This document shows positions 41,856-51,601 of a stretch of 64,000 bases of DNA, piece after piece. The translations under genes and the position numbers were made by a program. Within the stretch, counting starts at the first letter, position 1. Each line of letters starts with the position of its first letter. The notes under the pieces were generated by a model. The model saw only the letters and a list, made by a program, of their open reading frames with translations, was not told where the DNA came from and searched no databases. This DNA is from CAXXOK01 sp963675925. Its GTDB lineage: Bacteria > Bacillota > Clostridia > Christensenellales > Aristaeellaceae. Location of the stretch: assembly GCA_963675925.2 (NCBI GenBank), contig CAXXIB010000004.1:1240001-1304000 (forward strand), written 5' to 3'.

Positions 41856-43136
41856 ATGACATATGCGATTGAAAAAATTCATGGACGTGAGATTCTCGAT
41901 TCCCGCGGCAACCCGACAGTAGAAGCGAACGTGACGCTGAAAAGCGGCGCGATCGGCGTAGCTGCGGTGCCTAGTGGGGCATCGACCGGGATCTTTGAAG
42001 CGCTGGAGCTGCGCGATAATGACAAAAACCGCTATGGCGGCAAGGGCGTGCAGAAAGCGGTCGGGTATATCAATACCGAGATCAGCAAACTGCTGCATGG
42101 GGCAGACGCATCCAAAACCAAGGAAATTGACGATGCCATGATTGCCGCCGACGGCACCAAGGATAAATCCAAGTTCGGTGCCAATGCCATTCTGGCGGTA
42201 TCGCTGGCGGCAGCCAAGGCCGCTGCGGCGGAGCAGGGCGTGCCGCTGTACCGCTTCATCGGCGGGCAAGACGCACACACATTGCCAGTGCCGATGATGA
42301 ACGTGCTCAACGGCGGCGTGCACGCGGCCAATAACATCGATGTGCAGGAGTTCATGATTATGCCGGTGGGTGCGCCTTCGTTTGCCGAAGGGCTGCGCCA
42401 GAGCACAGAAGTGTTTCATATGCTGGCGAAGATTCTGAAACAGGATGGCCATAATACCGCCGTGGGCGATGAGGGCGGCTTTGCCCCGAACCTGAAAAGC
42501 GCGGAAGAAGCCATTCAGTATCTGCTGCGCGCGGTGGAAGAAGCCGGCTATAAGCTGTATGATGACTTCATGCTGGCGATTGATGCCGCGGCCAGCGAGT
42601 GGAAGGCTGAAACCGGATACTTCCTGCCAAAGCACAAGCAGAGCTACACAGTGGACGAGATGATCGCCTACTGGGACGACCTGATATCCCGCTATCCGAT
42701 TGCCTCCCTGGAAGATCCGCTGGACGAAGAAGACTGGAATGGCTGGCAGCGGCTGAATGAAAAGATCGGCCACAAGGTGCAGCTGGTGGGGGATGACCTG
42801 TTTGTGACCAACACGCAGCGCTTGCAAAAGGGCATTGAAAAAGGCAGTGCCAACTCCATTCTGATCAAGCTGAACCAGATTGGCTCGCTGTCGGAAACCA
42901 TTGCCGCCGTACGTATGGCCCAGCAGGCGAAATTCACCAGTGTAATCTCGCACCGCTCCGGTGAGACCAGCGATACAACCATCGCCGATCTGGCTGTTGC
43001 CCTGAACGCCGGGCAGATTAAAACCGGCGCCCCCAGCCGCGGGGAACGTGTTGCCAAGTACAACCGCCTGCTGCAAATTGAGGAAGAACTCGGCAAAGCG
43101 GCCGTGTATCCCGGGAAAACGGTATTTCACAGGTAA
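41856..43136 (+). CDS. eno: enolase
   Basis: Converts 2-phosphoglycerate to phosphoenolpyruvate in glycolysis. IHGREILDSRGNPTVEA, SGASTG, the metal and acid residues in DEGGFAPNL, EDPLDEEDWNGW, the catalytic lysine in LIKLNQIGSLSE and SHRSGETSD are all intact. The 426-residue length is normal. Two ATGs (41853, 41856) are adjacent; GGAGG is 8 bases before the second. It is transcribed alone and closed by a strong terminator. Confidence 0.98.
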   Translation: MTYAIEKIHGREILDSRGNPTVEANVTLKSGAIGVAAVPSGASTGIFEALELRDNDKNRYGGKGVQKAVGYINTEISKLLHGADASKTKEIDDAMIAADGTKDKSKFGANAILAVSLAAAKAAAAEQGVPLYRFIGGQDAHTLPVPMMNVLNGGVHAANNIDVQEFMIMPVGAPSFAEGLRQSTEVFHMLAKILKQDGHNTAVGDEGGFAPNLKSAEEAIQYLLRAVEEAGYKLYDDFMLAIDAAASEWKAETGYFLPKHKQSYTVDEMIAYWDDLISRYPIASLEDPLDEEDWNGWQRLNEKIGHKVQLVGDDLFVTNTQRLQKGIEKGSANSILIKLNQIGSLSETIAAVRMAQQAKFTSVISHRSGETSDTTIADLAVALNAGQIKTGAPSRGERVAKYNRLLQIEEELGKAAVYPGKTVFHR

Positions 43137-43154
43137 AGCCTGATAAACACAAGG

Positions 43155-43187
43155 AAAAAGCTGTCCGGTAGCGGACAGCTTTTTTTG
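43155..43187. terminator. terminator after eno
   Basis: AAAAAGCTGTCCG (loop GTAG) CGGACAGCTTTTTTT forms a 13-bp stem with seven U. The A run before it also makes it usable on the minus strand. Confidence 0.92.
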
Positions 43188-43229
43188 AATCTTGAGATGC
43201 TCAGAGGGCCTCAGCCCTTTGGCCTGAAT

Positions 43230-43260
43230 CCGAAACCGGTGACATGCGCAGTGGTTTCGG
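43230..43260. repeat. inverted repeat downstream of the sugar permease operon
   Basis: CCGAAACC (43230-43237) and GGTTTCGG (43253-43260) form a perfect 8-bp stem in the gap between convergent eno and the permease genes. No U run follows; possibly an RNA-stabilising 3' hairpin. Confidence 0.4.
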
Positions 43261-43371
43261 AACTTTACGGAGCAACAGTTCAATACACGGAGAGCTGGCC
43301 GTGCGTGCGCCTCTAGCGCTCAACCAAGCCTTGGTGCAGGAACGAAAGAGTAACTTACTTCCTCGAAAGCG

Positions 43372-44220
43372 TTAGCCTTTCACGCCGCCCAGCGCAACGC
43401 CCGCAATAATGTACTTGGACAAGGCGAAGTACACCACAAACAGCGGCAGTACCGTCATTGTCAGGGCCAGGTACACAGCGCCGTACTCGGTTTTGTAAAT
43501 GTCGCCGCGCAGCAGCTGCACCATCAGCGGCATCGTATAGTTTTTCGAAGCCGTCAGCAGCACCATGGGCATGAACAAAGCGTTCCAACTGGTAACGAAC
43601 GCGAAGATGCCCTGGGTGGCCAGTGCGGGCTTCATCAGCGGCAACACGATGCGGTTGAAGGTGTAAAACTCGTGTGCACCGTCGATACGTGCGGCTTCCA
43701 GCAGATCAAGCGGTAGAGACGCTAGCATGAATTGCCGCATGAAGAACACAGCGGCCGGTGCTGCGATTGCAGGCAGGATCAGCGGTAGGAAGTTGTTCGT
43801 CATCCCCAGCTTGTACATGAACTGGAAGAAACCGATACCGGTGATCTGCGCCGGAATCATCATCACGGCCATAATGAACGTGAAGAAGGGCTTACGCAGT
43901 TTCCAGTTATACGACACCAGTCCGTGCGCCGTCAAAGAGGAGAAGTACAGCGTGAATATGGTACTGGCGGAAGAGATGATAAAGGAGTTTTTAAAGCCGA
44001 CAATCGCGTTAAACGATTTGCCGTCGAGAATCTTCAAGTTGTCCAGCAAGTGGGTGGACGGGATCAGCGACAGTGTCGCACCCTGAATTTGGGGGGTGGA
44101 CCGTGTGGCGTTGACGAGCATAATCACAAACGGGAAAACGCTCAGCAATGCAAGCAGAATACAGGCAGTATAGGCGATAATGCGGAAGATGAGTTGCCCT
44201 GTGCTTAGTTTGTTTTTCAT
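43372..44220 (-). CDS. carbohydrate ABC transporter permease (MalG-like)
   Basis: A 282-residue CUT1-type inner membrane permease with six helices. The EAA loop that contacts the ATPase reads EAARIDGAHEFYTFNRIVLP (about residues 185-204). Its ATG overlaps the stop of the MalF-like gene as ATGA, so the two are translationally coupled. The N-terminus MKNKLSTGQLIFRIIAYTAC starts the first helix. No ATP-binding gene is nearby, so a shared MsmK-type ATPase elsewhere is likely. Confidence 0.92.
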   Translation of the reverse strand: MKNKLSTGQLIFRIIAYTACILLALLSVFPFVIMLVNATRSTPQIQGATLSLIPSTHLLDNLKILDGKSFNAIVGFKNSFIISSASTIFTLYFSSLTAHGLVSYNWKLRKPFFTFIMAVMMIPAQITGIGFFQFMYKLGMTNNFLPLILPAIAAPAAVFFMRQFMLASLPLDLLEAARIDGAHEFYTFNRIVLPLMKPALATQGIFAFVTSWNALFMPMVLLTASKNYTMPLMVQLLRGDIYKTEYGAVYLALTMTVLPLFVVYFALSKYIIAGVALGGVKG

Positions 44221-45206
44221 ACAGCGGCACCTCCTGTTGTTTTGCTAAGCTTCCGGCTGGCCTTGCGCATGGCTTGCTCTGCTTTGCGTGTTTTCTGCGC
44301 GTCCTTGTCGCGCATCAGGAAGAACGTTCCGGCGGACAACACAACGATAATCAGGAAGACCAGCATACTGGCAGCCGATGCGCGGGCATACAGGTAGCTG
44401 CCGGCAAATGCCTGGTTGAAAATGAACACGCTGACGGTTGTCGTGGCAGAGTCCGGATTGCCGTTGTACATAACTTTGGGAATGTCAAACATGTTCAGGC
44501 CGCCGATCATACTGGTAATCACAACGTACAAAAGGATGGTCCTGAGGTTTGGCAGCGTGATGTGGATGAAGGTTTTAAAGTTGGAGGCGCCGTCAATCTC
44601 CGCGGCTTCAAAAATCTGCGGGTTGATGCCCAGTACGCCGGAGATGAGGATGATCATCGTGTAGCCGTACCACATCCAGAACTGAATGAAGGCGACGATG
44701 TTTCGTGCGGCGGAGGTTAAGCTTTCAAACGGCACGGCCGACTCCACAAGCCCCAACTTCTGCAATATATAGTTGACGGGCCCGGTTGGATAGCCGAACA
44801 ATGCGTAAAACAAAATAGCGATGGACGCTGCCGTAATGATGTTGGGCAGGTAGAACATCACCTTAAATGCTCCCTGGCCGCGCAGCTTGATCGACGGGGA
44901 AGTAAACCATGCCGTCAGCAGCAGGGCAAGCAGAATTTGCGGAACGAAGTTTACGATCCAGATATGGAACGTATTGACAACGGAAGTCTTGAACAAACGG
45001 TTATTGAGAATAATGTTGAAATTCCGGAAAGGATCGGACAATAACTGCCAGTTGACATTGCCGATACCTTTGGAGTTGGTAAACCCGAGTAATGCGGTAT
45101 AAATGGTGGGGTACAGCGAGAAAATCAGGAATACGACCACAAAAGGGATACTGAAGTAGTATCCGTATCGTGCGTAGCTGATGCTCCGTCGGCGGCTTAA
45201 TTTCAT
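44217..45206 (-). CDS. carbohydrate ABC transporter permease (MalF-like)
   Basis: A 329-residue CUT1-type permease with six helices. The EAA loop is EAAEIDGASNFKTFIHITLP (about residues 198-217). The C-terminus is long, basic and cytoplasmic (KTRKAEQAMRKASRKL). GAGGT precedes the ATG at 45206 by 11 bases. It follows the binding protein gene after a stem-loop that should lower its expression relative to that gene. Confidence 0.92.
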   Translation of the reverse strand: MKLSRRRSISYARYGYYFSIPFVVVFLIFSLYPTIYTALLGFTNSKGIGNVNWQLLSDPFRNFNIILNNRLFKTSVVNTFHIWIVNFVPQILLALLLTAWFTSPSIKLRGQGAFKVMFYLPNIITAASIAILFYALFGYPTGPVNYILQKLGLVESAVPFESLTSAARNIVAFIQFWMWYGYTMIILISGVLGINPQIFEAAEIDGASNFKTFIHITLPNLRTILLYVVITSMIGGLNMFDIPKVMYNGNPDSATTTVSVFIFNQAFAGSYLYARASAASMLVFLIIVVLSAGTFFLMRDKDAQKTRKAEQAMRKASRKLSKTTGGAAV

Positions 45207-45223
45207 CTCACATTCAACCTCGC

Positions 45224-45272
45224 TAAAATAAAGGCAGGGGGCGGATAGCGATTGCCATCCGCTACCCCTGCC
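45224..45272 (-). terminator. intercistronic terminator or attenuator after the binding protein gene
   Basis: GGCAGGGG pairs with CCCCTGCC and GCGGAT with ATCCGC (45233-45272), followed on the minus strand by TTTATTTTA. The permease genes follow, so this is probably a partial terminator that makes the binding protein more abundant. Confidence 0.75.
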
Positions 45273-45291
45273 GGTTCATAGGGTGTTGGGA

Positions 45292-46605
45292 TTAGTCGAC
45301 GATAACATCCAGCGTATCCTGAACGTTCATCTTGAAGTCTTCCAGTGCTTCTTCGCGGGTCTTTTCGCCCAGTTTGTACTGGCCGACCTGATCGTTGAAG
45401 AGCGTGTAGATGGTTTCGTCATACTGGGTCAGCGATGCGCCGGAGGCGAATGCGTTGGCCGGTACGAATACATCAAACATGTTCTGGCCGCCGAGGAACT
45501 CAACAGTGCCATCGGATTTAGCCATGACGGTGCCGGAAGCAACGGTGTCCTTGGTGCCGACTTCGCCTTCAACCATGGTGCCGTTGGCCCAGTAGTACTG
45601 CAGGCCGGTTTCGGAAGAATCGAGGGTGACCCACTCGATGATCTGACCGACAGCTTCTTTCACGTCGGAGTCTTTGTTGGCCATCAGCCAGGTGCCGCCC
45701 CAGAAGAAGCCGACCGGCGGGGTGGTTACGGCCCATTTGCCGTAGGTGTCGCCGGAGTTGCCGGCCATAACGTAGTTAATCAGCCAAGCGGGGCCGAAGA
45801 ATGCGAACACAGGCATTTCGCCCAGGCCGGCCATATCGGCAAACCATGCATCGCTCCAGGCGGTGGTGTCGTTGATGTAACCATTGTCGTAAAGCTCTTT
45901 GGCATAGTCGATATAGGCTTCACGATAGGGATCGATGACCAGTTTGCCATCCACGATCCAGGGCTGTTCGCCGCCGGTACGGATAACCTGGCCGATGTCG
46001 CCTGTGCCGGAAACGATGGCATAGCCTTTCGCTTTCAGCTCAGCAGCAGCTTCCATAAACTTGTCCCAGCCGGGGCCGACTTTTTCGGCGATGACGGCGG
46101 GATCGTCGGTGCCCCAAACGTCCATTGCGATGTCACGGCGATAGATCATGCCGGCGCCGGTGGCCTGATAGCCAAGGCCGACGAGATCGCCGCTGGGGTT
46201 GGTGCCGATTTCCACGGTATATTTTGCAATGTCAGCAGTAGCCAGTTCGGCATCTACATCAATGCCCAGATCTTTGTACGGGGCCGCAAACGCATATGCA
46301 TCGCCCTGGGTATATTTCAGAACGAAAGCAGATTCTGCGGTGTACATGTCGGGGGCGTCATCGCCGCCGCCAACCAGCGCAGCGTCAAGCGCGGGCTGAT
46401 ATTCACCGTTCGTCGTGGCGACGATGGTGGGGACGACTTCATACATTTCTGCGAAATCAGGATGCAGTTCCATGAACTTTTCAACCATTTTGGGGACTTC
46501 ATCGGTGAATGTCCACAGATTGATGACGGTTTTTTCTGCCGCGGCGGTACCAACCAGGCCGATCAGCAGGGTGACTCCCAAGAGAATCGCGAGTACCTTT
46601 TTCAT
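45292..46605 (-). CDS. sugar ABC transporter substrate-binding protein
   Basis: A 437-residue family 1 extracellular solute-binding protein. MKKVLAILLGVTLLIGLVGT then AAA-EK is a signal peptide without a lipobox cysteine, unusual for a Gram-positive binding protein. The mature protein starts TVINLWTFTDEVPKM and shows the classic pattern SAFVLKYTQGDAY, GLGYQATGAGMIYRRD, FFGPAWLINYV and GFFWGGTWLMANKDS. GGAGGG precedes the ATG. It heads the operon with two permeases and is divergent from the LacI regulator. The sugar cannot be told. Confidence 0.92.
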   Translation of the reverse strand: MKKVLAILLGVTLLIGLVGTAAAEKTVINLWTFTDEVPKMVEKFMELHPDFAEMYEVVPTIVATTNGEYQPALDAALVGGGDDAPDMYTAESAFVLKYTQGDAYAFAAPYKDLGIDVDAELATADIAKYTVEIGTNPSGDLVGLGYQATGAGMIYRRDIAMDVWGTDDPAVIAEKVGPGWDKFMEAAAELKAKGYAIVSGTGDIGQVIRTGGEQPWIVDGKLVIDPYREAYIDYAKELYDNGYINDTTAWSDAWFADMAGLGEMPVFAFFGPAWLINYVMAGNSGDTYGKWAVTTPPVGFFWGGTWLMANKDSDVKEAVGQIIEWVTLDSSETGLQYYWANGTMVEGEVGTKDTVASGTVMAKSDGTVEFLGGQNMFDVFVPANAFASGASLTQYDETIYTLFNDQVGQYKLGEKTREEALEDFKMNVQDTLDVIVD

Positions 46606-46787
46606 AATTTTCCCTCCAATATTTTTCTAGGTAGCCGTTTGCTACGCGCTATGAAAAGCTTTTCGGCCGAAAGATGGGGATGTTTTGAGCCCGATCCGTT
46701 ACTTATCGTTCCGGTTCAGGGCCGTCAGGCATCAAGTTCCATACATTTGCGGCAGTTCAGACTCAACATAGCCGAACATCCGACTAA

Positions 46788-46795
46788 TTAGCTAA
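46788..46795. promoter_or_regulatory. candidate LacI-type operator at the importer promoter
   Basis: The palindrome TTAGCTAA covers the expected start (near 46793) of the binding protein transcript. It has the GC centre common to LacI-family sites, but it is short. Confidence 0.4.
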
Positions 46796-46799
46796 ACAT

Positions 46800-46828
46800 A
46801 CTATAATATTTTTGTTGCTTTTTGTCAA
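46800..46828 (-). promoter_or_regulatory. promoter of the sugar importer operon
   Basis: On the minus strand TTGACA (46823-46828), 17 bases, TATAGT (46800-46805). The leader to the start codon is about 190 bases. Confidence 0.85.
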
Positions 46829-47405
46829 CACGGTCGAAAATGAAGAATTTCCGGAAACTATACAATATAGACAAATAACGGCAATATACTATGTGCGCAG
46901 CAAACAATGTGTGCGGGCACAATCGGCGTTGCCGGCTACCTGTAGGCCAATCGTAGGAAATCGGGCAAAACCATGCGATAAAAGGGTTTTCGGCGGTCTT
47001 GCTTGCGCCAAAACAGGAGTTTGACGAGAAAATTATGGAAATTTACGAGAAAATGTGTTGAAAAATCCTTTGCTGGCAACAAATCAATCGTTTTCGTACC
47101 AAAGCGCAGTAAGTCCATGTCCAGCGAACGGCGCAGTTGCAAGGTTTGCAGCGTTTTCAGAGGAAGTTGCAGCAAAGGCATCCACTAAAATCAAGGGGAA
47201 TGCAAGGAATTTGTCTGTTAGTGCAGCACGCCTACTCCTGGTGCATCACAGAGAGTGTGGATGGATCAAAGCAAGCGGATCAAAGCAATTGAAGGGGTAC
47301 AGGCAAGTCGAAATCGTATTCGTTTCCTATATAAAGTATAGCAGCGTCCCGTGCCGGTGCTTACGATGTATCAAGGTATATGTGCACAGCCAGTCGAGAA
47401 ACTGC
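46829..47405. other. long non-coding gap between the importer and lacI
   Basis: No open frame here has a ribosome binding site or recognisable protein pattern, and the codon usage differs from the neighbouring genes. It contains ACGAGAAAAT twice (near 47022 and 47044) and the tandem 14-base repeat at 47263-47290. It may hold further operator sites or the remains of a lost gene. Confidence 0.5.
47263..47290. repeat. tandem 14-base repeat
   Basis: GGATCAAAGCAAGC is followed directly by GGATCAAAGCAATT, matching at 12 of 14 bases. Confidence 0.6.
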
Positions 47406-47434
47406 TTGACTAAATGGCACTTACGCGATACGCT
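47406..47434 (+). promoter_or_regulatory. lacI-family regulator promoter
   Basis: TTGACT (47406-47411), 17 bases, TACGCT (47429-47434), 61 bases before the start codon. Confidence 0.6.
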
Positions 47435-47495
47435 ACTAGCGAAAACGATGTATTGAAAATGAAAAAGTTACGATAAGATAGGCAGGAATACCGGT

Positions 47496-48512
47496 ATGGC
47501 GATAACAATCAGGGAATTATCCAAACGTTGCGGATTATCCATTTCGACAGTATCCAAAGCGCTGAACGGCTACACGGATATTAGTGAAGCGACACGCGAG
47601 CGGGTAATTCAGGAAGCCAAGAAGACCGGCTATTACCCAAACCTCCACGCCCGTGCCCTGAAAACCAAACGTACCTATAATTTAGGCGTCCTGTTTTCGG
47701 ACGATCAGCAATCGGGGCTGACGCACCCTTATTTTTCCTATGTATTGGAAAGCTTTAAAAAGGAAGCCGAACGTCACGGGTACGATGTGACCTTCATCAG
47801 CCACAACATCGGCGAAAACCAGATGACCTATCTGGAGCACTGCCAGTACCGCGAGGTGGATGGCGTGTGTATCGCCTGTATTGATTTTTTGCAGCCGGAG
47901 ATTTCGCAGCTGATCAACAGCAGCTTGCATGTTGTGACCATTGACCATATGTTTTCAAACCGTACCTGCATCCAGTCCGACAATGTCAACGGTATGCGGC
48001 AGCTGGTGCAGTATGTGTATGCGCAGGGTCACCGCCGGATTGCCAACATTCACGGCCAGCACAGTGCTGTGACCGACACGCGCCTTGGCTCGTTTTACCG
48101 GGCGCTTGGGGAACTGGGAATCTCCACGCCGGACGAGTATGTGATTCAGTGCGAGTACAGCGACCCGACCTCGGCCCGCCAGGCCGTGGAGCAGCTGTTA
48201 AGCCTGCCCAGCCGCCCCACTTGCATTCTGATGGCGGATGACTTTGCCACCTTCGGTGCCTATGAGGCCATTTTGGGCCATGGGCTGCAGGTGCCAAAGG
48301 ATATTTCCATTGCCGGGTATGACGGCATTCCGATCATGCAATACATGAAACCGCGGCTGACCACAATACGGCAGGATACCGGAAGTCTGGGCGCAGAAGC
48401 GGCACGCAGGCTGGTCGGACTGGTGGAAAACCCCAAGACCGCCATTCCGGAAATTGTGTTGGTACCCTGTTCCCTGGTCGAGGGAGAAACGGTTTTAAAT
48501 ATCAAGCCATAA
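47496..48512 (+). CDS. LacI family transcriptional regulator
   Basis: A 338-residue sugar-responsive repressor. The helix-turn-helix and hinge are ITIRELSKRCGLSISTVSKA, LNGYTDIS and YYPNLHARALKTKRT (residues 3-60). The rest is a periplasmic-binding-protein-like ligand domain ending with the ADDFATFGAYEA, IAGYDGIP and PRLTTIRQD motifs. AGGA lies before the ATG. It is divergent from the sugar ABC importer and is its likely regulator. Confidence 0.93.
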   Translation: MAITIRELSKRCGLSISTVSKALNGYTDISEATRERVIQEAKKTGYYPNLHARALKTKRTYNLGVLFSDDQQSGLTHPYFSYVLESFKKEAERHGYDVTFISHNIGENQMTYLEHCQYREVDGVCIACIDFLQPEISQLINSSLHVVTIDHMFSNRTCIQSDNVNGMRQLVQYVYAQGHRRIANIHGQHSAVTDTRLGSFYRALGELGISTPDEYVIQCEYSDPTSARQAVEQLLSLPSRPTCILMADDFATFGAYEAILGHGLQVPKDISIAGYDGIPIMQYMKPRLTTIRQDTGSLGAEAARRLVGLVENPKTAIPEIVLVPCSLVEGETVLNIKP

Positions 48513-48532
48513 TTCTATCAATGTTCCCATCA

Positions 48533-48570
48533 AAAACGCGCTTTAGCGGCTGCCAAAGCGCGTTTTGTTT
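48533..48570. terminator. bidirectional terminator after lacI
   Basis: AAAACGCGCTTT (48533-48544) and AAAGCGCGTTTT (48555-48566) pair over 12 bp, followed by GTTT. The A run on the left serves the convergent minus-strand gene. Confidence 0.85.
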
Positions 48571-48579
48571 ACAACGTTA

Positions 48580-48993
48580 TTAGTTGAAGGTTTTGTATCG
48601 CCGCCAATAATAGGTCAGGATCAGCGTGCTGATGAGTATGGAGAGCACCAGAGAATACCAGGGTGTTTGCTCCTGATAACGGATCAGGCTGAAAACATTG
48701 GACGCGATACCCAGCATAAGCGACAGCGACAGCATAAGGATGCCGGTGCGTTTACGCGACAGCAGCAAAAACTCGGTTGCCAGCGTAAACAGAAAGATGG
48801 CACCGGCCAGACCAAACAGCGTCCACAGTACCTCGCCCGCTTCCAGGCCGGACAGGTAGGGGATGGCGGCATCCTCGGTGAACACGCTGGCGTTGAGCGC
48901 AACAAGCAACATTAAAATGGCAACGACGGCGACCACCAGAATACCCAGCGGATTGATAACGGTAACATAGAGTTTATGAAACTTCATACCCAT
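48580..48993 (-). CDS. small four-helix membrane protein, unknown function
   Basis: A 137-residue integral membrane protein I do not recognise. Four hydrophobic segments lie at about 12-34, 54-76, 83-103 and 111-128, with a basic C-terminus (WRRYKTFN). The ATG at 48993 has GAGGGG 6 bases ahead; an ATG two codons later is possible. It has its own promoter and is not linked to the flanking lacI or tRNA genes. Confidence 0.7.
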   Translation of the reverse strand: MGMKFHKLYVTVINPLGILVVAVVAILMLLVALNASVFTEDAAIPYLSGLEAGEVLWTLFGLAGAIFLFTLATEFLLLSRKRTGILMLSLSLMLGIASNVFSLIRYQEQTPWYSLVLSILISTLILTYYWRRYKTFN

Positions 48994-49078
48994 AGTAGGC
49001 CCCTCACTTTAGTAAGCGCTTTGGAAAAAGGGAAACGTCGGTAAAGTCTATGGGATTTCAGTGCGTGTTTATACATCT

Positions 49079-49108
49079 ATTGTATGCCCAGGGGAGAGAC
49101 ATTGTCAA
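49079..49108 (-). promoter_or_regulatory. promoter of the small membrane protein gene
   Basis: On the minus strand TTGACA (49103-49108), 18 bases, TACAAT (49079-49084). The leader is about 79 bases. Confidence 0.7.
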
Positions 49109-49248
49109 TATTGGAAGCGGGGAGAGCAGGGGGACATCCCGTCAATCGGTTTTTTGTGACACGGTGGAAGATAAGTAGCATTGGATATGCAGAAAACAGC
49201 AGTATGTGTTATGCTAAGAAAAGCAAGGGAATCCGTTGCATTTGTGGG

Positions 49249-49277
49249 TTGACAAGGGCAGGGAAAGGAGTTAAAAT
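49249..49277 (+). promoter_or_regulatory. promoter of the tRNA-Gly-tuf unit
   Basis: TTGACA (49249-49254), 17 bases, TAAAAT (49272-49277), 30 bases before the tRNA. Confidence 0.85.
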
Positions 49278-49307
49278 AGGCTCTGTCTGGGCGTGGTGTG
49301 CGGACGT

Positions 49308-49381
49308 GCGGGCGTAGCTCAATGGTAGAGCTCCAGCTTCCCAAGCTGGTCACGTGGGTTCGATTCCCATCACCCGCTCCA
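49308..49381 (+). tRNA. tRNA-Gly, anticodon CCC
   Basis: A 74-base tRNA with encoded CCA. The acceptor is GCGGGCG/CACCCGC, the D arm GCTC-AATGGTA-GAGC, the anticodon arm CCAGC-TTCCCAA-GCTGG (anticodon CCC, reads GGG), and the T arm GTGGG-TTCGATT-CCCAT. The discriminator base is T. Position 6 (C) faces position 67 (A), a C-A mismatch in the acceptor stem. It lies 63 bases before tuf with no terminator between. Confidence 0.95.
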
Positions 49382-49444
49382 ACCGCATGCAGCCGTACCG
49401 GCACCAATAAAGAATAGGAACCGTATAAAAGGAGGACATCCACT

Positions 49445-50659
<1,215 letters not shown>

Positions 50660-50686
50660 TCATCACCGGCTAAACAACCAAACAGT

Positions 50687-50720
50687 AAAAGAACTGCCCA
50701 TTGCGGCAGTTCTTTTTTTT
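50687..50720 (+). terminator. terminator after tuf
   Basis: AAAAGAACTGCC and GGCAGTTCTTTT pair over 12 bp, followed by a U run that totals eight. Confidence 0.93.
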
Positions 50721-50794
50721 GTGCGCACTTGCGCTGCAAGCCCGGTAGTTATGTGTTCGCAGTTAGTTTTGTTGTTAGATAATGGAAAGTAAGC

Positions 50795-50822
50795 TTGACA
50801 TATCCTGAAGTTGTGTTAGAAT
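50795..50822 (+). promoter_or_regulatory. promoter of the HTH/membrane protein pair
   Basis: TTGACA (50795-50800), 16 bases, TAGAAT (50817-50822). Confidence 0.75.
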
Positions 50823-50867
50823 ACAAGATGTAAAGCAAACTTTCCGTTAGAGAAAGGGAGGAATGGC

Positions 50868-51074
50868 GTGAAGAACAGACTGGAAGCGATCCGCAAGGAG
50901 CGGGGAATCCGGCAGGAGGAGCTGGCCCTGGCGCTGGAAGTATCGCGGCAAACTATCAGCTCGCTGGAGAATGGACGATACAATCCTTCCATTCTATTGG
51001 CGTTCAAGCTGGCACGGTATTTTAAGCTGCGCATTGAGGACATTTTTATTGACGAGGGAGATACGAAAGCATGA
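50868..51074 (+). CDS. small Xre-type HTH regulator
   Basis: A 68-residue DNA-binding protein made of a single Cro/C1-type helix-turn-helix: NRLEAIRKERGIRQEELALA, then VSRQTISSLENGRYNPSILL. It resembles the short regulators (YgzD/YvaO-like) that sit ahead of small membrane proteins in Firmicutes. The start is GTG at 50868, 6 bases after AAGGGAGG. It overlaps the next gene by four bases (ATGA), so the two are coupled. Confidence 0.9.
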   Translation: MKNRLEAIRKERGIRQEELALALEVSRQTISSLENGRYNPSILLAFKLARYFKLRIEDIFIDEGDTKA

Positions 51075-51502
51075 ACAAGAAACTGAAATCCTATGGTCTG
51101 ATTTTGATCGGCATTATCCTGATCGGCACGGGAATTGTACTGCTGCGCGGTGGCATCCCAGAGCAGGGTGCGCTGCTTGCGCTTCCTTATATATGTATCG
51201 GTATTGGCTGTGGCGTGCTTGGGCACGGCGGGGGAGAGCTGATCGGGCGTGCCAAGGAAAAGCGCGACCCCGATGCGGCTAAAATGGTACGAATCGAGAA
51301 AAACGACGAGCGAAACACGGCGGTCATGCGCCGCGCCAAAGCCAAGGCCCTGGATGTGATGATCTTTGTTTTCGGTGCGCTCATCCTGACGCTAGCGCTG
51401 CTGGGCGCGGACGTCTACGTTGTTTTACTCAGTACGGGGGCATATGTGTTTGTCCTGGGCAGCGTTGTATATTACAGCATTCGCTATAACAAGGAGATGT
51501 AA
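51071..51502 (+). CDS. DUF2178-like small membrane protein
   Basis: A 143-residue membrane protein with helices at about 8-26, 34-55, 92-111 and 115-135. The central cytoplasmic segment RIEKNDERNTAVMRRAKAKA is the mark of DUF2178-like proteins paired with small Xre regulators. Function unknown. Its start overlaps the end of the HTH gene as ATGA. Confidence 0.8.
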   Translation: MNKKLKSYGLILIGIILIGTGIVLLRGGIPEQGALLALPYICIGIGCGVLGHGGGELIGRAKEKRDPDAAKMVRIEKNDERNTAVMRRAKAKALDVMIFVFGALILTLALLGADVYVVLLSTGAYVFVLGSVVYYSIRYNKEM

Positions 51503-51542
51503 TCCAGCCCCGGCTTGCAGCGAAAACAAGAACATGATATCG

Positions 51543-51571
51543 TTGTGTTTGTCCTCTGCAGGTGATATGAT
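51543..51571 (+). promoter_or_regulatory. promoter of the MFS transporter
   Basis: TTGTGT (51543-51548), 17 bases, TATGAT (51566-51571), with TG one base ahead of the hexamer (extended -10). Confidence 0.6.
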
Positions 51572-51601
51572 GTTGCGGTATCATTTTGGAGGACACGACG
51601 G

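Noticed and set aside
41850..43283. Minus-strand open frame of 477 codons opposite eno
   Set aside because: Antisense shadow of enolase, whose catalytic residues fix the coding strand.
45283..46791. Plus-strand open frame of 502 codons opposite the sugar-binding protein
   Set aside because: Antisense shadow of a clear binding protein gene; no recognisable protein pattern and no promoter.
47055..47456. 133-codon plus-strand frame in the gap before lacI
   Set aside because: No ribosome binding site, unusual composition and no family resemblance; it also overlaps the lacI promoter.
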